The notes beneath the pieces are model-generated. The model did no database searches. It was given only the letters and a program-made list of their open reading frames with translations, and was not told the DNA's origin. DNA of 64,000 nucleotides from Actinoplanes sp. N902-109 (GTDB lineage: Bacteria > Actinomycetota > Actinomycetes > Mycobacteriales > Micromonosporaceae), in assembly GCF_000389965.1 (NCBI RefSeq), contig NC_021191.1, positions 8,867,501-8,931,500 of the forward strand, read 5' to 3'. The translations under genes were made by a program, and so were the position numbers. Below are positions 32,805 through 41,381 of this stretch, piece by piece; position 1 is the first letter of the stretch; each line of letters begins with the position of its first letter.

Positions 32805-34076
32805 TTGCTGAGCCGCCTGCCCGCCCGCCTCGCCGCCGCGACATCCGCGGCCTGCCTCTGCGCCACGCTGACCGCCGCACCCAGCTTCGCCGCCCCGGCC
32901 CACGCCGCCGCCGTCACGGTCGCGCCGGTCGCCGAGCCGCTCACCAGTGACTCGGTCCGCGCCGAGCAGTGGCATCTCAAGACGCTCGACGTGCCCGACG
33001 CCTGGCACTACTCGACCGGGCAGGGCGTCACGGTCGCGGTGATCGACTCCGGCGTCGACGCCGACCACGTCGACCTGCAGGGTCAGGTGCTCAAGGGCCT
33101 CGACCTGGTCGACCCGGACGGCGACGGCGACACCGACCTGGTCGGCCACGGCACCACCGTCTCGGCGATCATCGCCGGGCGCAGCGACGACAACGCCGGT
33201 GTCGTGGGCATCGCCCCGCAGGCCAAGATCCTCCCGGTCCGGGTGCTCGACCGGGAGAACCGCTACGACGACGCCATGATCGTGGCCAAGGGCGTGCGCT
33301 GGGCCGTCGACAACGGCGCCCGCGTGATCAACCTGTCGCTCGGCGGCAACGGCAGCAGCCCGGCCCTCGCCGCCGCCCTCGACTATGCGTTCGCCAAGGA
33401 CGTCGTCGTGGTCGCCTGCACCGGCAACGCCAGCGCCTCCACCTCCCCCGGCGTCTGGTATCCGGCCCGCGAACCCGGCGTGATCGCGGTGGCCGGCATG
33501 GAGAAGGACGGCAACGAGCTCTGGTCCGGCTCGATCACCGGCGCGGAAACCGTCGTCACGGCCCCGGCGACCCAGCTCGTCGGCGCCCGCCCGGACGGCT
33601 ACTGGCGCGTCCAGGGCACCAGCTTCGCCGCCCCCATGGTCTCCGCCACCGCGGCCCTCGTCCGTTCCCGCTGGCCCACCATGCCCGCCGGCGAGGTGGT
33701 CAACCGCATCATCAAGACGGCCCAGGACCGGGGCATCCCCGGCCGCGACAACGAGTACGGCTACGGCATGGTCGACCCCACCGCGGCCCTGACCGCCGAG
33801 ATCCCCGCCGTCCAGCAGAACCCGCTCGACACCACCGCTTCCCCCGGCGTGGCCCGCATCGGCAGCGCCCCCTCGGCCGGCCAGGCCCAGTCAGCCCCCG
33901 ACGCCATCGGCAAAGGCACCGCCGGCGCCCGCGTCCCCGGTTCCAACGCCGGCAGCCCCATGGCCGGCAGTGTCCCCGCCCCGGCCCGCCACGGCTGGTG
34001 GGCCGCAGCCGCCCTCTTCCTGATCTCAGCCCTGGCCGCGGCCCTGACGATCCGCCGCTTCGCCCGCCTCACCTGA
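32805..34076 (+). CDS. mycP: Type VII secretion-associated mycosin (subtilisin-family protease)
   Basis: Mycosins are membrane-anchored S8 proteases that stabilise ESX complexes and process substrates outside the cell. The 423-residue precursor has a signal peptide (about 1-35) and catalytic Asp in VAVIDSGVDADH, His in GHGTTVSAIIAG and Ser in GTSFAAPMVSA. A Pro/Gly/Ser linker and a C-terminal membrane helix (about 395-416) follow. The only start fitting the signal peptide is TTG 32805. It lies 203 bases after eccC on the same strand. Confidence 0.92.
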   Translation: MLSRLPARLAAATSAACLCATLTAAPSFAAPAHAAAVTVAPVAEPLTSDSVRAEQWHLKTLDVPDAWHYSTGQGVTVAVIDSGVDADHVDLQGQVLKGLDLVDPDGDGDTDLVGHGTTVSAIIAGRSDDNAGVVGIAPQAKILPVRVLDRENRYDDAMIVAKGVRWAVDNGARVINLSLGGNGSSPALAAALDYAFAKDVVVVACTGNASASTSPGVWYPAREPGVIAVAGMEKDGNELWSGSITGAETVVTAPATQLVGARPDGYWRVQGTSFAAPMVSATAALVRSRWPTMPAGEVVNRIIKTAQDRGIPGRDNEYGYGMVDPTAALTAEIPAVQQNPLDTTASPGVARIGSAPSAGQAQSAPDAIGKGTAGARVPGSNAGSPMAGSVPAPARHGWWAAAALFLISALAAALTIRRFARLT

Positions 34077-34235
34077 CGCATCCGGGCCGTTTCAGTCCCA
34101 CCGCAGCCTGCGCTGTTTGACAACGCAGGCGACTGCAGGCCTCCGTGGTGTGCGGGAAGCCATAGCCGTTGCTGTCCACCGTGGCGAAGCACGAAACCGT
34201 GGATCCGCCGCCGGAACGATGCCCGCGCCCGCACC

Positions 34236-35417
34236 TCAGCTCGCGCAGTCCCCGGTCTTGACCCCACGGGTCCGTTCGGTGCCGAGCTTGGCCGTGCTGG
34301 CGGCCTCGGCAGCGGTGAGGGCGAAGCCGATGTTCCGGTCGTCGGCCGCGGCGGCGAAGATGACGCCGAGGACGTCGCCGTTCTGGGCGATCAGCGGACC
34401 GCCCGAGTTGCCGCTCTGCACGAGGGCCCGGATCGTGTAGATCTCGCGGGTCACGTTGCCGGAGTCGTAGATGTCCGGGCCGGTGATGTTGCCGACGTCG
34501 CTGACCCGGGCGCCTTGGGCGTTGTAGGGGCCGTCGAGCGGGAAGCCCAGCACGATCGCGTTGGCGCTGACCCCGGCCGGCTTCTCCACGAAGGGCATGG
34601 TCGGCGCCTTGAGGCCGGGCACGTAGATGACGGCCAGGTCGCGTTCCGGGTCGTAGACCACCACTTTGCCGTCGAGCCGGTCGTTCTGCGTCTCGACCTG
34701 GACGTTGCGGGTGCCGGCGACCACGTGGGCGTTGGTCATGATGCGCTCGTCGGCGTACACGAAGCCGGAGCCCTCGATGCGGCGGGAGCAGCTCGGCGCG
34801 GTGCCCAGAACCTTGATGACCGATTTGCGGGAGTTGACCACGACCTGGGACTTGGCCAGCGCCGGGTCGGGCGGCGCCACCTCGCGCACGTTGGTGCGGG
34901 TCAGGTTGCCGAAGACGTCGGGGAAGCCGTTGGTGTCGAGGGATTCGCGCAGGCCGGCGGACAACGCCTGGGCCTCGGCCGGCATGAGCGAGTTGATGCC
35001 CTGCAGCACCGCGCTGCTGCGCACCTGACGGTTGAGGTCGGGGAACGGCGTGGAGCCCAGCGGCACCGCGATGAGCCAGGCGACCAGCAGCACCGCGAGC
35101 ACCGAGACGACCGCGCCGCCGGCGTCGTCGAGGCGTTGCAGCGGACGGCTCTCGATCGCGCGGCGGACCTTGGTGCCGAGCCAGCCGGCCAGGGTCTGCC
35201 CGAGCACCGCGAGCGCGAAGATGGCCACCAGTGCCACCACCAGCCGGGTGGTGCTGCTGGCGAACTGGTTGGCGATCAGCGGTCCGACCTGCAGGCCGAT
35301 GAGCAGACCGCTGAAGAACCCGGCGAACGAGAGCGCACCGATGACGAACCCCTGGCGGTAGCCGCTGACGGCGAACACCACCATGAGGACGATCAGGATT
35401 GCATCGACCACAAGCAC
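34236..35417 (-). CDS. marP: MarP-type membrane serine protease (CvpA-like plus trypsin-like domains)
   Basis: MarP of M. tuberculosis (Rv3671c) protects against acid and oxidative stress. Here 393 residues comprise four N-terminal membrane helices (about 4-22, 29-48, 63-83, 98-118; CvpA-like) and an outer chymotrypsin-fold protease. The protease has His in MTNAHVVAG, Asp in PERDLAVIYV and Ser in VQSGNSGGPL, plus cysteines (near CSRR and the C-terminal CAS). GTG 35417 is supported by TACCCT and a 6-base gap, a leaderless layout; a much longer upstream frame overlaps the NUDIX gene and was rejected. Confidence 0.9.
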   Translation of the reverse strand: MLVVDAILIVLMVVFAVSGYRQGFVIGALSFAGFFSGLLIGLQVGPLIANQFASSTTRLVVALVAIFALAVLGQTLAGWLGTKVRRAIESRPLQRLDDAGGAVVSVLAVLLVAWLIAVPLGSTPFPDLNRQVRSSAVLQGINSLMPAEAQALSAGLRESLDTNGFPDVFGNLTRTNVREVAPPDPALAKSQVVVNSRKSVIKVLGTAPSCSRRIEGSGFVYADERIMTNAHVVAGTRNVQVETQNDRLDGKVVVYDPERDLAVIYVPGLKAPTMPFVEKPAGVSANAIVLGFPLDGPYNAQGARVSDVGNITGPDIYDSGNVTREIYTIRALVQSGNSGGPLIAQNGDVLGVIFAAAADDRNIGFALTAAEAASTAKLGTERTRGVKTGDCAS

Positions 35418-35423
35418 TCGCTC

Positions 35424-35429
35424 AGGGTA
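35424..35429 (-). promoter_or_regulatory. Probable -10 element of marP, leaderless
   Basis: TACCCT (minus strand), 6 bases, GTG 35417. It fixes the start of marP, whose open frame extends much further upstream. Confidence 0.5.
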
Positions 35430-35439
35430 GAAGTGACAG

Positions 35440-36156
35440 TCACGACACGACCTCATCGGTTGCCGTCGGCGCGGCGGTGGCCCCCGTGGCGGTCGGGAAC
35501 CGCCGGGTGACGCCGGGGGCGTCGGGCAGTTCCATGATGCGGTCCGGGCGCCAGGGGCGGCTCCAGCCGGCCAGGTCGAGCAGGGTGGCGATGACGCTGG
35601 CGGTGAACCCCCACACGAGCATGTCCTGGACGTCGAACGCCGGGCCGGTCCAGCCGCTGGGGTGGCGTACCCGGAGCCGGTTGTCCGGGTCGACGAGGTC
35701 GGCGACCGGCAGCCGGGCGACCCGGTCCACCTCGGCGGGTTGCCGCGGCCCCACCGGGTGCGGCGTGTGCCACCAGGCCAGCACCGGGGTGACCACGAAC
35801 CGGCTGACCGGGATGTAGAGCTCGGGCAGGGTGGTGAGCACGGTCGCGGACGCCGGGTCGAGGCCGACCTCCTCCTGGGCCTCGCGCAGCGCGGTCGCCG
35901 ACGGGTCGCGATCCTCCGGGTCGGCCGCGCCGCCCGGGAACGCCGGCTGACCGGCATGGTTGCGCATGGTCGCGGCCCGTTGCAGGACGAGCAGGTCCGG
36001 CTCACCAGGACGATCCTCGCCCAGCAGTACGAGGACCGCACTCGCCCGGCCACCGTCGGCCGGTGGCGGGATGGAGGTGAAATCCTCGGTACGCGCCGTC
36101 GCCACCCGGGTCAGCAGCGGCTCCCACCAGCTCGGCAGCCCCTCCGCCGGGCTCAT
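35440..36156 (-). CDS. NUDIX hydrolase, CoA-pyrophosphatase-like
   Basis: A 238-residue soluble protein with the NUDIX box read as PGGAADPEDRDPSATALREAQEEVGL, centred on REAQEEVG. The preceding RAATMRNHAGQPAFPGG matches the UPF0035/CoA-diphosphatase subgroup (NudL-like). It occupies the Rv3672c position between marP and the thioredoxin-like lipoprotein. ATG 36156 overlaps the upstream stop by four bases. The exact substrate is unknown. Confidence 0.88.
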   Translation of the reverse strand: MSPAEGLPSWWEPLLTRVATARTEDFTSIPPPADGGRASAVLVLLGEDRPGEPDLLVLQRAATMRNHAGQPAFPGGAADPEDRDPSATALREAQEEVGLDPASATVLTTLPELYIPVSRFVVTPVLAWWHTPHPVGPRQPAEVDRVARLPVADLVDPDNRLRVRHPSGWTGPAFDVQDMLVWGFTASVIATLLDLAGWSRPWRPDRIMELPDAPGVTRRFPTATGATAAPTATDEVVS

Positions 36157-36704
36157 CCGGCCACCGTCACGCCGGTGTGGGTGCGCACCAGCGCGCCCAG
36201 CGCCGGCTTGTCCAGCGGTGCGCCGGTGTAGACGTAGCGCTTGCCGTCGGCGGTCAGGAACACGGTCGTCGGCACGGTCATCGTGCCGAGCCGGGCGATC
36301 AGCTTCTGGTCGGGGTCGTACAGCGTGGGCATCGTGATGTGGTGGTCGGCGGCGAACGAGGCACCGGCTGCGCGGTCGTCGCGGGTGTTCACCCCGAGCA
36401 CCTTCAGCTTGCCCGCGGTCGCGTCGGCGAGCTCCTGCACGACCGGGAGCTCCTCGCGGCAGGGACCGCACCAGGATCCCCACAGGTTGATGACGGCCGG
36501 CCCGCCGATCGCAGTCAGCTCGACCTCGGACCCGCCGGTGAAGCAGGGCAGCGACACGTCCGGCAGGTCGGCGGCGGCCGTGGCCCCGCCCAGGGTGGCG
36601 CAATCCGCGAACGGTGACGGCTGTTCCGGGGCGCCCTGCTCGGTGGTGCACGCAGCGAGCAGCAGCACCGCCAGCGGCGGCACCAGCCGGCGGATGGGTC
36701 TCAC
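36153..36704 (-). CDS. TlpA/ResA-like thiol-disulfide lipoprotein
   Basis: A 183-residue exported protein. The signal sequence ends in lipobox LLAAC (about 17-21), so it is probably a lipoprotein anchored outside the membrane. The thioredoxin domain has the active site WGSWCGPC and a cis-Pro segment TMTVPTTVFL. Such proteins reduce or exchange disulfides of cytochrome or cell-wall proteins. GTG 36704 overlaps the nth stop as GTGA, and its own stop overlaps the NUDIX start, making a coupled nth-tlpA-nudix set as in Rv3674c-Rv3672c. Confidence 0.9.
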   Translation of the reverse strand: MRPIRRLVPPLAVLLLAACTTEQGAPEQPSPFADCATLGGATAAADLPDVSLPCFTGGSEVELTAIGGPAVINLWGSWCGPCREELPVVQELADATAGKLKVLGVNTRDDRAAGASFAADHHITMPTLYDPDQKLIARLGTMTVPTTVFLTADGKRYVYTGAPLDKPALGALVRTHTGVTVAG

Positions 36705-37537
36705 GGCGCCTCCGGCGTCACGACCGCGGTCGCCGGCACTAGGTCGGGGTCCACGCCCGCCTGCACCGCCAGCTCGCGGGCCCGCGGACCCTTGAGCAGC
36801 TTGGCAGCCGGGGCGGCTTCGATCGGCCCGGTCCCGTACGACGGACACATCGTCGCCAGCGTGCACGCCCCGCACGCGGGTTTGCGGGCGTGGCAGACCC
36901 GCCGCCCGTGGAAGATGATCCGGTGCGACAGCATGGTCCAGTCGCGCTTCTCGATCAGCTCGGCGACCTGGAACTCGATCTTGACGGGGTCCTCCTCCTG
37001 GACCCAACCGAACCGGTTGACCAGCCGCCGGAAGTGCGTGTCGACGGTGATGCCGGGCACGTCGAAGGCGTTGCCCAGGATCACGTTGGCGGTCTTGCGC
37101 CCGATGCCCGGCAACGCCACCAGCTCGTCGAGGGTGTCCGGCAGGACGCCGTCGTGGCGTTCCTCCAGCGCCTGACCCAGTTTGATCAGTGAGTCGGTCT
37201 TGGCCCGGAAGAAGCCGGTGGGCCGCAGGATCTGCTCCATCTCGGCCCGGTCGGCGGCGGCGTAGTCGGCCGCGGCCGGATACTTCCGGAAGACCGTCGG
37301 GGTGACCTCGTTGACCTTCTTGTCCGTGCACTGGGCGGAGAGGACGGTGGCCACGGCCAGCTGCAGCGGCGTCTCGAAATCAAGCTCGCAGTGCGCGTCG
37401 GGGTGGGTCTCGGCCAGCATCCGGGCCATCTTGCGGGCCCGGCGTTTGCGCCCGACGGGCGTCTCCCCGGCGAACCGCTTGGCTGACTTGACGAGCGCAG
37501 CCGCACCGGCGGATGCGGCGACGAGGGGACGACTCAC
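36701..37537 (-). CDS. nth: Endonuclease III (DNA glycosylase/AP lyase)
   Basis: Nth removes oxidised pyrimidines and cuts abasic sites in base-excision repair. The 278-residue protein has the HhH-GPD motif LPGIGRKTANVILGNAF with catalytic Lys, ITVDTHF with catalytic Asp, and the [4Fe-4S] loop CHARKPACGACTLATMC. GTG 37537 is preceded by TAGTCT and 7 bases, a leaderless layout. The first 35 residues are basic and extend beyond the E. coli enzyme. Confidence 0.95.
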   Translation of the reverse strand: MSRPLVAASAGAAALVKSAKRFAGETPVGRKRRARKMARMLAETHPDAHCELDFETPLQLAVATVLSAQCTDKKVNEVTPTVFRKYPAAADYAAADRAEMEQILRPTGFFRAKTDSLIKLGQALEERHDGVLPDTLDELVALPGIGRKTANVILGNAFDVPGITVDTHFRRLVNRFGWVQEEDPVKIEFQVAELIEKRDWTMLSHRIIFHGRRVCHARKPACGACTLATMCPSYGTGPIEAAPAAKLLKGPRARELAVQAGVDPDLVPATAVVTPEAP

Positions 37538-37544
37538 GCCGGTA

Positions 37545-37550
37545 AGACTA
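37545..37550 (-). promoter_or_regulatory. Probable -10 element of the nth operon, leaderless
   Basis: TAGTCT (minus strand), 7 bases, GTG 37537. Confidence 0.45.
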
Positions 37551-37576
37551 CGTCGCCCCGGTTACCGCGACGGTCG

Positions 37577-38770
37577 TCAGGCGGGCGGCGCGATCGATCC
37601 GTCCGTGCCGATGGTCGCCGCCGTGTCCCCGAAGTCGGCGGCGGACAGCTGACGCACCCGGGCCAGCCCGTGCTCGCCGGAGCTGTCGCGCAGCGGTTTG
37701 CCCACGGCGTTCAGCTGGGTGGACAGGAACTTGCCCTCGACGAAGCTGCCGTCCTTGGTGATGGTGACGTGCAGGATGCCGCCGTAGCCGAGAACCCCGC
37801 TGCGGCTCAGCGTCTTGCCGCCACCGGCGAAGTTGCCGAGGCTGTACGCGATCAGCTTGCCCTTGTAGAACTGCATGCCCCGCAGCACGTGCGGTCCGTG
37901 GCCGACCACCACGTCGGCACCGGCGTCGATGACCGCGTGCGAGAACTTCTCCGGGTCGCCCCTGTTCTCCCCGAAGAACAGCTCACTGCCGGGTTTGACG
38001 TGGCCCTTGTCAGCGCCCTCGGCACCCATGTGCACCTGCACGACGACGAGGTCGGCTTGTCCCTTGGCCTCCGCGATGACGCTGCGGGCGGCGTCGAGGT
38101 CGTTCAGGTTGTTCGCCCCGGCGTACGGGGAAAAGCCCACGACCGCGACTTTCACGCCCTTGACCTCGACCACCGTGATCTCGCCGGCCTTGCCGGTGTG
38201 CTTGAGCCCGGCACCCTCGAGAGCCTCGACGGTGTTGGCGTAGCCCTGCGGACCGAAGTCGTTGGAGTGGTTGTTCGCGGTGTTGAGCAGTTCGAACCCG
38301 GCGTCCTTGAGGTGCTTGGCATAGGCCGGGGGCGAGCGGAAGGCGAAGCAGTTGGCGCGCGGCGGCGAACCGCACTTGGAGGTGCCGGTGTCGTTGGTGA
38401 TCGGCTGTTCAAGGTTGCCCATGACCAGGTCGGACTGGAGCCCGGCGCGCACCTGGTCGAAGAAGCCGGCGCCGTCGTCGGCGGGCAACTTGTTGGGCGC
38501 GCTGCCCATGATGATGTCGCCCGTCGCAGAGAACGTAATCGAGTCATGACTCTTCGTAGTCGACTCTGGCTCCGGTGACGCGCCGGGCTTGGCCGCGGAG
38601 GTCCGGGCGCCGGGCGCCGCATGCCACGTCGCGGCGGCGGGTCCGTCATCCCGGTTGGCCAGGGCCATGCCACCGAGACCGGCGCCCGCGAGCGCGGCCA
38701 GAATGATGGTGATTGTCAGGATCGGGCGGCCGAACAGGCCCGGGCTGCGCTTCGGGGGGTGGGCATTCAT
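37577..38770 (-). CDS. CapA-family (poly-gamma-glutamate synthesis type) metallophosphatase-like protein
   Basis: A 397-residue protein with an N-terminal membrane helix (about 15-38), a linker, and a CapA/PgsA domain (about 75-385). The domain opens SATGDIIMGSAPN and contains MGNLEQPIT, NTANNHSNDFG and VVVGHGPHVLRG, the metal-binding pattern of this calcineurin-like family. In bacilli CapA acts in poly-gamma-glutamate export; in actinobacteria the role is not established. TATCGT lies 8 bases before ATG 38770, so a leaderless transcript is possible. It sits between nth and crp. Confidence 0.85.
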   Translation of the reverse strand: MNAHPPKRSPGLFGRPILTITIILAALAGAGLGGMALANRDDGPAAATWHAAPGARTSAAKPGASPEPESTTKSHDSITFSATGDIIMGSAPNKLPADDGAGFFDQVRAGLQSDLVMGNLEQPITNDTGTSKCGSPPRANCFAFRSPPAYAKHLKDAGFELLNTANNHSNDFGPQGYANTVEALEGAGLKHTGKAGEITVVEVKGVKVAVVGFSPYAGANNLNDLDAARSVIAEAKGQADLVVVQVHMGAEGADKGHVKPGSELFFGENRGDPEKFSHAVIDAGADVVVGHGPHVLRGMQFYKGKLIAYSLGNFAGGGKTLSRSGVLGYGGILHVTITKDGSFVEGKFLSTQLNAVGKPLRDSSGEHGLARVRQLSAADFGDTAATIGTDGSIAPPA

Positions 38771-38778
38771 CGATCGGG

Positions 38779-38784
38779 ACGATA
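38779..38784 (-). promoter_or_regulatory. Possible -10 element of the capA-like gene
   Basis: TATCGT (minus strand), 8 bases, ATG 38770. The gap is one base longer than ideal for a leaderless start. Confidence 0.35.
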
Positions 38785-38971
38785 CCGTCGGGCGACAAGC
38801 CGCGACGCCCGTCGAACGGCTGCTTTCCCCTCACCGAGAGCGACGTTTTCCGCCCGATGCCAGGCCCGGCGTCACGCTGCGAGATCCAGATCGAGGGGTG
38901 CCCGCCCGTTTGCGGCCCGCGTACGCCTAGACTGATGTTGCGCGGCGAAGCGCGTAGTCGGAGGTACAGCG

Positions 38972-39649
38972 ATGGATGAGGTACTGGCTCGCAGCGGGAT
39001 CTTCCAGGGCGTTGACCCGGAGGCTGCCGAGGCGCTCGCCAAGGAGATGGAGACGATCGAGTTCCGCAAGGGCGACATCGTCTTCAATGAGGGCGAGGCA
39101 GGCGACAGCCTTTACATCGTTCTCTCCGGGAAGATCAAGCTGGGTCGCCGGGCCGCGGACGGCCGGCAGAACCTTGTCTCGATCATGGGTCCGTCGGACA
39201 TGCTCGGCGAGCTTGCCCTGTTCGACCCGGGCCCGCGCACGGCGACCGCGACGGCGGTGACCGACACCCGGCTCGCCCGGCTCAGGAAGTCGTCGCTGCG
39301 TCCCTGGCTCAACAACCGCCCGGAGATCGCGGAGCAGCTGCTCCGGGTGCTCGCCCGCAGGCTGCGCCGGACCAACGACTCGCTCGCCGACCTGATCTTC
39401 ACCGACGTCCCCGGCCGGGTCGCCAAGAACCTGCTGCAGATGGCGGGCCGCTTCGGCACCCGCGACGGCGGCGTGCTGCGGGTGACGCACGACCTCACCC
39501 AGGAGGAGCTGGCCCAGCTCGTCGGCGCGTCCCGCGAGACCGTCAACAAGGCGCTGGCCGACTTCGCCTCACGGGCCTGGCTGCGCCTCGACGGCAAGAG
39601 CGTGATCATCCTCGACCCCGAGCGTCTGGCCCGCCGCGCCCGCACCTGA
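38972..39649 (+). CDS. crp: Crp/Fnr-family transcription regulator (Rv3676/GlxR type)
   Basis: A 225-residue regulator: cyclic-nucleotide-binding domain (about 8-120, with MLGELALFDPGPRTATATA forming the phosphate-binding cassette) and a C-terminal winged helix (about 150-215) with TQEELAQLVGASRETVNKAL. Close actinobacterial relatives bind cAMP and control respiration, central metabolism and resuscitation genes. GGAGG lies 8 bases before ATG 38972, and TAGACT near 38929 is a -10 candidate. It is followed by a strong terminator. The large cyclase-domain protein at 44874 could affect its ligand supply; this is inference. Confidence 0.93.
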   Translation: MDEVLARSGIFQGVDPEAAEALAKEMETIEFRKGDIVFNEGEAGDSLYIVLSGKIKLGRRAADGRQNLVSIMGPSDMLGELALFDPGPRTATATAVTDTRLARLRKSSLRPWLNNRPEIAEQLLRVLARRLRRTNDSLADLIFTDVPGRVAKNLLQMAGRFGTRDGGVLRVTHDLTQEELAQLVGASRETVNKALADFASRAWLRLDGKSVIILDPERLARRART

Positions 39650-39674
39650 GGCCGCTGCGCCGTAACGAACGTCA

Positions 39675-39708
39675 CCAAAAGGGCCGTCCTGCCGGACGGC
39701 CCTTTTGG
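39675..39708 (+). terminator. Strong rho-independent terminator after crp
   Basis: A perfect 15-base stem (CCAAAAGGGCCGTCC, 39675-39689, and its complement, 39694-39708) has a 4-base loop, with T-tract on the 3' arm and matching A-tract on the 5' arm, so it can act in both directions. Confidence 0.95.
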
Positions 39709-39749
39709 CGTGCCCGCAAACGCGAATCCCGCGCTCGCATAACGGATGA

Positions 39750-39905
39750 ATGCCCCTGATCAGGCGACAAAGCCGCCCCCGGAAGATCCGTGTCGCACCC
39801 GGTCAGCCGCTCGTTGTGGAGGTGGTCGAGAGGCACTACGACGGGCGAGAGGGCGCGGTCTTGAACGAGGTGGCGGGCGTGCAGCGCAGCGGGGTGACGA
39901 CGTGA
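39750..39905 (+). CDS. Putative 51-residue protein coupled to the carboxyltransferase gene
   Basis: ATG 39750 opens a 51-codon frame (MPLIRRQSRPRKIRVAPGQP...) whose TGA overlaps the next gene's GTG as GTGA. The peptide is basic at its start and beta-prone afterwards (PLVVEVVERHYDGREGAVL). Actinobacterial acyl-CoA carboxylases often have a small epsilon subunit gene beside them, but this sequence does not resemble the AccE/PccE patterns I know, so that label is not given. No good ribosome site precedes the ATG. Confidence 0.5.
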   Translation: MPLIRRQSRPRKIRVAPGQPLVVEVVERHYDGREGAVLNEVAGVQRSGVTT

Positions 39906-41347
39906 CCGTGCTGGACAGCGCGATCGACCCCCGTACGCCCGCGTACCTGGCGAACCGCAGCGCCATGCTGGAACGGCTCGCCGAGCTGGAGGCCGCCCTG
40001 GACGCGGCTCGCGCGGGCGGCGGCGAGAAATGGGTGACCCGGCACCACGCCCGGGGCAAGCTGCTGCCCCGCGAGCGCGTCGAGATGCTGCTCGACCAGG
40101 ACAGCCCGTTCCTGGAGCTGTCGCCGGTCGCGGCGTGGGGCTCCGAGTTCCCCGTCGGGGCCAGCGTGGTGACCGGCATCGGCGTCGTCGAGGGCGTCGA
40201 GTGCGTCGTGGTGGCGAACGACCCCACGGTCGACGGGGGCGCGGTCAACCCGTACACCGTCGAGAAGATCCGCCGGGCCGCCCGGATCGCCGCGGTCAAC
40301 CGGCTGCCGCTGGTCAACCTGGTCGAGTCGACCGGCGCCGCGGCACCGGCCGGACCCCCGCCGGGCGGCGCGATCGCCCGGGACCTGAGCCAGCTCACCG
40401 CCGACCGGGTGCCCACCGTGTGCGTGGTGTTCGGGGCGACCACCGGGGACGCGGCCTACCTGCCGGCACTGTCCGACTACACGATCATGGTGCGCGGGCA
40501 CGCCAAGGTGCTCACCATCCATCCGCAACCGGTCCGCGCGTCCGGGGCGAACGGCCGTCCGGCACCCGAGGTGCGCAGCACGCCCACCGTCCCGGCCGGG
40601 GTCACCGGGCCGGCCGACCAGCTGGCTGAGGACGAGCGCGACGGACTGCGCCTGGCCCGGCAGTGCGTACGCCGGTTCAACTGGCGCAAGCGCGGCCCGG
40701 CCCCGCGCACGTTCCCGCCGCAACCGCCCAAGTACGACGCCGAGGACCTGCTGACGATGGCCGGTACTGGCCCGGGCTCGCTGTTCGAGCCGCGCGAGGT
40801 GCTCGCCCGGATCCTCGACGGCAGCGACTTCGACGAGTTCAAGCCGGCCCAGGGCACCGCGCTGGTGACCGGCTGGGGCGAGCTGCACGGCTACCCGATC
40901 GGCGTGCTGGCCAACCTGGGCGGCGCGTTCTCCCCGGCCGACACGCAGAAGGCCGTGCACTTCATCCAGCTCGCCAACGCGACCTCCACCACGCTGCTGT
41001 TCGTGCAGTACACCGGCGCCCCCACCGCCGAGCAGAACGAGGCCGCCGACGTCCGGCACGGCGCGCCGCTGGTGCACGCGGTGGCCAAGTCGACCGTGCC
41101 GCACTTGACCCTGATGATCGGCGCCACCCCGGCCGACGAGGCGGGCGGCATCTACGGGCGGGCGTACGAACCACGCTTCCTGTTCAGCTGGCCCGCCGAG
41201 CGCTCGACCGACGTACCGCTCGGCAAGCTGCCGGACGACGGTGTGATCGACCCGCGCGACACCCGTACGGTGCTCGGTCTGTGCCTGTCCGCAGTGCACA
41301 GTGCCGCCGTAGAAGGCGCCGAACACGTCGGCGTTTTCCGCCCGTAA
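39902..41347 (+). CDS. Acyl-CoA carboxylase carboxyltransferase-like protein with altered oxyanion sites
   Basis: A 481-residue protein of the PCC/MCC beta (AccD) fold. The N-terminus has ARGKLLPRERVEMLLD, and the C-terminal half has GRAYEPRFLFSWP. In the family two glycine-rich turns form the oxyanion holes, TAGGAY and GSFGAGNYxMCGRAY. Here they read TTGDAAY (Asp183-Ala184 in place of Gly-Gly) and ATPADEAGGIYGRAY. The usual GGPPLVKAATGE stretch is replaced by a Pro-rich loop, and the chain is shorter than typical 520-540 residues. It may have lost or changed catalysis. GTG 39902 overlaps the small upstream ORF. Confidence 0.85.
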   Translation: MTVLDSAIDPRTPAYLANRSAMLERLAELEAALDAARAGGGEKWVTRHHARGKLLPRERVEMLLDQDSPFLELSPVAAWGSEFPVGASVVTGIGVVEGVECVVVANDPTVDGGAVNPYTVEKIRRAARIAAVNRLPLVNLVESTGAAAPAGPPPGGAIARDLSQLTADRVPTVCVVFGATTGDAAYLPALSDYTIMVRGHAKVLTIHPQPVRASGANGRPAPEVRSTPTVPAGVTGPADQLAEDERDGLRLARQCVRRFNWRKRGPAPRTFPPQPPKYDAEDLLTMAGTGPGSLFEPREVLARILDGSDFDEFKPAQGTALVTGWGELHGYPIGVLANLGGAFSPADTQKAVHFIQLANATSTTLLFVQYTGAPTAEQNEAADVRHGAPLVHAVAKSTVPHLTLMIGATPADEAGGIYGRAYEPRFLFSWPAERSTDVPLGKLPDDGVIDPRDTRTVLGLCLSAVHSAAVEGAEHVGVFRP

Positions 41348-41381
41348 AACGCGAAGCGCATCGGAAAGGTAGAGCAGAGCA

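Noticed and set aside
30007..32880. 957-codon minus-strand ORF antisense to eccC
   Set aside because: Composition is that of a shadow frame; the plus strand encodes three clear FtsK modules.
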